Origin: Candidatus Poseidoniales archaeon
GTDB taxonomy: Archaea > Thermoplasmatota > Poseidoniia > Poseidoniales > Thalassarchaeaceae
DNA: 23,637 bases
Assembly: GCA_022447885.1 (NCBI GenBank)
Contig: JAKUTA010000002.1
Coordinates: 1-23,637, forward strand
Direction: 5' to 3'
Positions 23,007-23,637 of this stretch are shown here, one piece after another. The translations under genes and the position numbers were made by a program. Below the pieces are notes generated by a model. That model searched no databases. It was not told where the DNA came from and saw only the letters and a program-made list of their open reading frames with translations. The first letter of the stretch is position 1. The number at the start of each line of letters is the position of its first letter.

Positions 23007-23636
23007 TCAGCGCTGGAGTTTGATGCGCTGCTCGCACTTCGGGCAGGCGACCATCGCCTCGGAGAGTTCCGGTGGCATCTCAACCGCGAACTGCTGGTTG
23101 CACGCCGGGCACGCCGTTCTCACAGTCGGCGTGCTCGCCTGAACTTCGGGTGCGGGTTCAGCCGCGGTCACCGGCTCCGCATCGGCTGGTGGTGGGCTGG
23201 CGATCGTGATGCTGTCTGGCAACTGCACTGCTCCTGCGCTCGCCTTCTCCGCTGGCTCGGACTCGGTCACCGGGGGGGTGGTGGTGGCTGGCTCTGCCTC
23301 TGGCTTCTCCTTCTCGTCGCGCGTGCGCAGGAAGTCGAGGTCGTCGAGAATAGGGTCATGCTCGTCAAGCGCTGCGGCGGCAACCGGTCCATCGGTCATG
23401 TCGGACAATGCGCTGAGAGCATCGTCGGAGAGCATCTGGCCTGCTCCTGGGTCCACGCCGGCGAGTGCTGCGATCTCCGCCGCCGCCCCTGCTCTGCCTG
23501 TCAACGCCACGCTGCGGGTGTCGAACATCGCGATCTGCTCGACGTCTGTCGGTTCCGGAACAGCCTCCTCCTCCTGCGCGGCAGCATGCTGCGCGGCCAA
23601 CGCCGCTTCCTCAAGCTCCGTCTGACGCCGGTTCAA
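23007..23636 (-). CDS. Zinc-ribbon protein, 3' part (5' end outside or at window edge)
   Basis: About 209 codons are visible, reading out to the window edge; a TTG at the edge is probably an internal Leu, so the gene is treated as partial. The first part is helical and rich in Ala, Glu and Gln. A middle acidic segment (HDPILDDLDFLRTRDEKE) and a long Pro/Ala/Glu/Thr linker follow. The C-terminus is a compact zinc ribbon with C-x2-C-x18-C-x2-C (CPACNQQF to CPKCEQRIKLQR), similar to the MJ0042-type finger. No signal peptide or membrane span is visible in this part. The role is unknown; a regulatory or scaffolding function would be speculation. Confidence 0.7.
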   Translation of the reverse strand: MNRRQTELEEAALAAQHAAAQEEEAVPEPTDVEQIAMFDTRSVALTGRAGAAAEIAALAGVDPGAGQMLSDDALSALSDMTDGPVAAAALDEHDPILDDLDFLRTRDEKEKPEAEPATTTPPVTESEPAEKASAGAVQLPDSITIASPPPADAEPVTAAEPAPEVQASTPTVRTACPACNQQFAVEMPPELSEAMVACPKCEQRIKLQR

Positions 23637-23637
23637 C

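Overview
The window looks like a GC-rich archaeal chromosome segment, most plausibly from the Thermoplasmatota and possibly a marine planktonic lineage such as Marine Group II (Poseidoniales). Grounds: a complex I operon with nuoJ split into two genes and no nuoE, nuoF or nuoG; archaeal TATA-like elements rather than bacterial -35/-10 pairs; strong GGAGGTGA-type ribosome binding sites; and very large secreted or single-pass surface proteins built from Ig-like modules. The lineage is an inference; no rRNA or marker phylogeny is available here. Every gene I can support lies on the minus strand, so transcription runs from high to low coordinates.

Layout in transcription order. (1) 23637-23007: the 3' part of a low-complexity acidic/Ala-rich protein ending in a C4 zinc ribbon, followed by a perfect 8-bp hairpin. 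(2) 22919-17890: a 1454-residue secreted protein of unknown function with degenerate internal repeats, translationally coupled to a 217-residue single-pass membrane protein, then a perfect 10-bp hairpin. (3) 17772-10379: a KP-43-like subtilase of 1549 residues, with a large propeptide, a CARDB/Ig-like stalk, a C-terminal membrane anchor and a cytoplasmic RING/PHD-like zinc domain. It overlaps a second anchored Ig-like repeat protein (about 912 residues). Three abutting hairpins follow. (4) 10231-1: the nuo operon A-B-C-D-H-I-J(N)-J(C)-K-L-M-N, with nuoN entering only as its first 11 codons.

Together the window pairs a membrane energy-conservation module with a block of cell-surface and secreted proteins. 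The complex I genes encode the quinone module and proton-pumping arm; the electron-input module is not here, so the donor cannot be read from this window. Three complex I subunits carry unusual additions: an SH3-like insertion between the two 4Fe-4S motifs of NuoI, a loop of more than 55 residues in NuoH, and a His/Asp-rich loop in NuoL. The surface block suggests an extracellular protein-processing and scaffolding function, with one protease physically linked through the membrane to a cytoplasmic zinc domain. Stop codons inside the complex I operon are repeatedly embedded in the next gene's ribosome binding site, suggesting tight translational coupling.

Limits: all calls are from reading the sequence. 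Family assignments rest on remembered motifs, and transmembrane and signal-peptide calls are by eye.
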